From: Lanius collurio
Taxonomy: Eukaryota; Chordata; Aves; Passeriformes; Laniidae
Assembly (NCBI GenBank): GCA_020086605.1
Contig: JACBWW010000012.1
Coordinates: 10,753,441 to 10,817,440, forward strand
Direction of reading: 5' to 3'
DNA: 64,000 bases
The notes under the pieces were generated by a model. That model was given only the letters and a program-made list of their open reading frames with translations, was not told the DNA's origin and searched no databases. Position 1 is the first letter of the stretch. Every line of letters starts with the position of its first letter. Shown here one piece after another: positions 59,946-64,000 of this stretch. Both the position numbers and the translations under genes were made by a program.

Positions 59946-62900
59946 GTATATGTACACACTACAGAGGGAAGAGCAATTGTACCCATTTCAGGTGTGTTTG
60001 GAGCCTTCTCTGAGTTATTTCTTTATTAAGCAGTGCCTCAAAAGGTGGTATGAGTAAGGGCCATACACTTTGACTCTTTAAGACTACACACTTTCAGCTA
60101 CATATAGAGTATTCCTAAAATACCCAGTGAGGAATGCGCCATAGAGCTCAAAGCAGAGTGGGAGGATTTTATTTAGAAGGAAGTTGTCAAGCTATTTGCT
60201 GCTGTCATATTGATGAGGTTTCTTGGGCAGTTGCATTAGGATAGCATGATAGGAAATGAAAACTCTCTTACTCCATGCTTGGGGAACTAGATGTGAGATT
60301 CCTAAGAGCTACCTAGAGGAAAGCAAATGGCTGCTGCCAGGAAGCAGGTGTTGCACCTAGTTCTCAAACTATGTATCAGGTTTGTAAGGTACTGTTGAGG
60401 TCTTGGGCATTATTAGGAGTTGGTGGAGAGCTGTGTGCTTTTGATTCCTGTTATCAAAAAGGATTTGGGGTTATTGCAGAAGTTCTGACAGCTCAGTCAT
60501 GTTTGCTGCCTTATTGTGCCTACTGCAAAAGGTCAGTCTACCCTGGATCAGGGAAAGGCTTTGTAGCCAGAGTCCTCCTTACAATAAACTATAAATATTT
60601 TGTCTATCAGAAGGTGATGATAGCTTGGTATTGCACACTTTTCCTGTGCTACCGGAAGTCTTTTTTTTTTATATATAGATGCCTTTGTCTCCAGAATTTA
60701 TCAGCCTGGCAGCAATTATAAACCAGACCCCATGGGCTTGGGACTTTTTCTGAATGTCTTCACAGAAATGTTAAAATGTGTTGGATTTTCTCACTGAAGT
60801 ATCACAGCTTATTATTCTGAGCTCATGATAAAAAAGTGGCATGGATTTAAAACTAAAATCTGCCCCTACCATTAAAAGTGAAGGGTGTTCCCCCAGGTGC
60901 AATCCCAGGGGATGGACACCCATCTCTGCAGTGCTGCTGCATGCAGCTCTAGCAGAAAGGTGCACACATTCCCTGCCAGAGAGAAGCCTGGGGCACCAGA
61001 GAGGGGACCCCCACACTTCTGCCTGGCCAACTTCTTCATTGGTCTTTCGTTGGCAGCAATAGCGAGGGGGAAATCTTCGATTTACCATGGCCTTATTCAA
61101 TTTATATATCAGAGACTGAAGGCTGTAAATATGGGGTCTGTTAGTCGAACTAGTGCCGGAGCTTTGTTATGACATTGTCATCAGCATATCCAGTAGCTCT
61201 AGCAGCTAATAAAAGGATATTTGCACTGTGGGGGAGTGAGAAAATCCAACTGTTAATATCCTGCAGCCAGTGTAGAATACTCATACCAAGCAGTTTAAAA
61301 GGTGTTCTCTAAGGGGCTCAAGGAGAGAGTGGGAAGTGTGCAGAGCTGCCAGCTGAGGTGGTGATGTCATAGAACCAGAGTAGCATAATTGTGCAACAAG
61401 CTTGAAGTACTCCAACCAAATCCATTGCTAGGCAAAATCCTGCCAGTGTTACGTGCTTTTCTAGCACCAAATGCATGAAATCCGTGATATGCCAAAGAGG
61501 TGAACAGGCTCAGGTGTGGATATGGATTGTGGAGGAGAGCTGAAGAGCAATTTATATTCACACTCATTGTCCTAATCTAGGAGAGGAGATGGGGATTGAT
61601 GCTCCTTTCTGCTTAGCTGCAACTCTGTGAGTCCCTGTTCATTGCCACACAGTGCTAGACTATCAAGAGAAGGATGCCCTGTCCTCACTCCCACCTATTC
61701 CTTAAATTTCTAGGAGGCATGGGCCTAACTCTTTTCTGAGTTCGAAGGAAGATGAGACCAAGTCCCTATGTTTCTCAAATCATTGTTTTAAGTGGAAGGC
61801 TGTCATGTTGAAGGCTGAAGGAGAGTTTTTATGTCTTTCAGGAGTTGGTCTGGGACTATGAAACTCAAATAAGCAGAAGGAAACCTTCCTTCAGCTGACC
61901 TCCAATGCTAAAGTTTGGGGTTGGAAAAGGATTTTGGAGCCCACTTTTGTTCATGTTTTCTGTGAGATCATTCTGACAGCTCCATAGTGTACAGGTAGGG
62001 GGCCTGGACGTCTTAAGGGGTGTTTTAAATTACATTTTAGACATATGGCCTCATGTTACACCTATGTGAGCTGTTGCTGGAAGGGATGATCCAGCCCTTC
62101 CTATGCCTGAGCCCCAGATTCCAGCTCATCACTTTTTGCCTCAAATCTCACTCCTATACAGCTGTAGGCAAACTTGCTAACCTGATGTCAAGAGGTTTCT
62201 GGGGCATGTCTGGAAAGAGCAGTTTTCTGAGAAATGAACCCGGGAAAACTTGAAATGGAGCAGCACTGGTTGCCAGATCACAAAATCCAAATAATAATGT
62301 GAGGCCACCTCCCTGCAGGCAGCCAGTGTTAGAGAGGAATTCAGGACTGACTCCTCTGGCAGCATCCTACCATGATACTGGATGAGGAGGGGCAGCAAAT
62401 GCCAGCCCCAGCAGTGCCCTTTACTCACTGGTTTTAGGCAGTTCCAGAGATGGACCATGAAGCACATAACTATAAGCACAGTCTGATCATAGTCATGCAG
62501 TTTCTGACCCCATAAAGTGCAAATTACCCTACGTGGGATGGAAAGTGCCTCCAATTCATCCTGCAGGGTATATTTTCAAGATCTGGCCCTGATATACTGG
62601 AGAATTTTTTGCTGCATCCAAAGGACATAATTTCAATGAACTGGATGTTGGTGAGTGTACTTAAGTATTTCTAACAATTCCTTCCCTGTGCTTGTGAAGA
62701 ATGATTCTTCTTCTCCATCTGCTTAAATTCCATTTTTCTTTCCATCTGTTTCTGTTCCTAGTTTAGAAAAAATGACACATTTTTTTTTCTTTAACACTTT
62801 TCTCAAAGGTAGGAAATAAAATGCTCCAGTCCTTCATAAATGATTTTTGTCTGCTCCCTGTCCCCCAGCCCATTCAGTTTTGAGAGGAATGGCATGTGTT

Positions 62901-64000
62901 GTCAGATACACAGCAAAAGGAGAAGTACATAACCCAGAACCTAATAAAACAACAAATCTAGTGTGCCCTCCTGGTCTGCAATCCTTCAACAGGCTCCCTT
63001 CATTAAACATAAAGCCATGTGTTTCTTAAAACAGATCACATCCCTGGTGCCACAGTGTGGTATGTGTTGCGCTCACTGTATTTCATGAGGATTTTCTAAT
63101 TTATAGCACCACAGTTTTTATTCTTACAATGTTTTTTTTATAAGTATCCCCCCAACAAAAAAAGGGCAATACTGATATCTGTGAAAGCTGTAAACTATTT
63201 AAAATTGATCGAAGAAGCAGTACTTGCAACTAACCTTGACAGCTCAGCTTTATTCCTGGTAGTGTCTGCAGCAGTCCAGCTATGTCGTACTTCTTCAGGC
63301 ATTGTGGTTGGCCAGATGAAAATCCCATTTAAGTCCAGTGGCTCTGTTGGTGTTGTTCTGGATTTACACTGGGCTACTCATGAGCAGAATTTAGCTGTGG
63401 GCTTCCGTGTGCTCCTGCTGCCTGGACTGTGTTTCCATGGCACAAGCAGTGATGGAGCACCCAGGAGGACTGACAAGTCACAGAGATCTTCCATTTGTAT
63501 TCTGCCAGCTTGCCCCAGCTCCTCTGTTTCTATTTCACTATTGTTTCAAAGCAAAGGCTAAGGCGATTATGGCCATACGCCTTTAGTTGGTGTCCAGGTT
63601 TTGGGTAGCTAACAGCCCTGGTGAGAAGAGGACACCAGTGGAGTTTCTTTGTGTTTGATTAAAGAATGAACTGTTGCAAGCAGGGGGAGAAAACCAAGCT
63701 CTCTTGTAGAACATGTTTGTACCTTGCCATTTGGATATGTTTAACAGTATAAACAGCTTTTCAGAAACAAGTGTGGTACATTACATGTACTTGAATTGTT
63801 TTGTTTTGTTTTATTTTTTAAGGTAAAAACACCACATAAAGCTTCACATGTAATTCAGAGGGGGATGAGAGATAAAACACATTGCTCTTCATTAGTAAGG
63901 TTGCTTTTAGTTTACAAGCACATGAAAATGTTTTTTTACTAGCTGAACCCTTTCTGGTTTTCTATGCACAGCTCTCCTAATAGGATCTCCGTGGGCCAAA
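59946..64000. other. Intergenic sequence, no gene recognised
   Basis: Both strands lack recognisable exons, domains or RNA genes. The longest frames (60371-60721 and 63181-63561, both +) show no family motif. Around 63345-63400 a phrase like GATTTACACTGG...GAGCAGAATTTAGC recalls an old amniote interspersed repeat that I cannot name with certainty. The remainder shows nothing I can name. Confidence 0.75.

Noticed and set aside
61915..61940. GGGTTGGAAAAGGATTTT as a reverse CR1 end
   Set aside because: Only the short phrase matches; neighbouring blocks expected for CR1 (terminal repeat and CATGG blocks) are missing.
63181..63561. 126-aa open frame (+) near the window end
   Set aside because: No family motif and no flanking splice signals that fit an exon; a hydrophobic stretch alone is not evidence.

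Overview
The window is AT-rich vertebrate nuclear DNA, most likely from a bird. The evidence is CR1 LINE 3' ends of avian type (three copies), spliceosomal introns with GT..AG borders, no compact ORF-dense organisation, and a recognisable vertebrate gene split into small exons across tens of kilobases. CR1 also occurs in turtles and crocodilians, so bird is an inference from CR1 type plus moderately short introns, not a proof.

One protein-coding gene is visible: the last three coding exons of UBE2E2, a class III E2 ubiquitin-conjugating enzyme, on the + strand. The exons are 9330-9462, 22609-22756 (carries the catalytic cysteine) and 44873-44970 (C-terminus and stop). Intron phases and splice sites join without a gap to encode residues 77-201 of the expected 201-residue protein. 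The promoter, the 5' UTR and the Ser-rich N-terminal extension lie upstream of base 1. A 3' UTR of about 680 bases follows and ends at a canonical poly(A) signal at 45629-45634.

Layout: 1-9329 is the end of an upstream intron. 9463-22608 (13.1 kb) and 22757-44872 (22.1 kb) are the two internal introns. 45651-64000 is intergenic, and in other vertebrates it would lead towards UBE2E1 in the same orientation. No second gene, structural RNA, CRISPR array or operon was found. Nearly all longer ORFs are chance frames in non-coding DNA.

The non-coding part holds three CR1 fragments, two weak MIR-like fragments, several microsatellites (including an uninterrupted (GTGA)18), homopyrimidine tracts and small tandem duplications. 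It also holds a diverged ~180-bp sequence present twice at a spacing of ~305 bp (46.6-47.1 kb), a 25-bp-arm near-perfect hairpin at 4073-4132, an isolated CpG-dense and Z-DNA-prone patch at 37.87-37.98 kb, and stretches that look like conserved non-coding regulatory elements. I found no convincing undescribed multi-gene system. The most unusual items are the hairpin, the duplicated unit, the CpG patch and the donor-like GTGAGT array inside the UBE2E2 intron.
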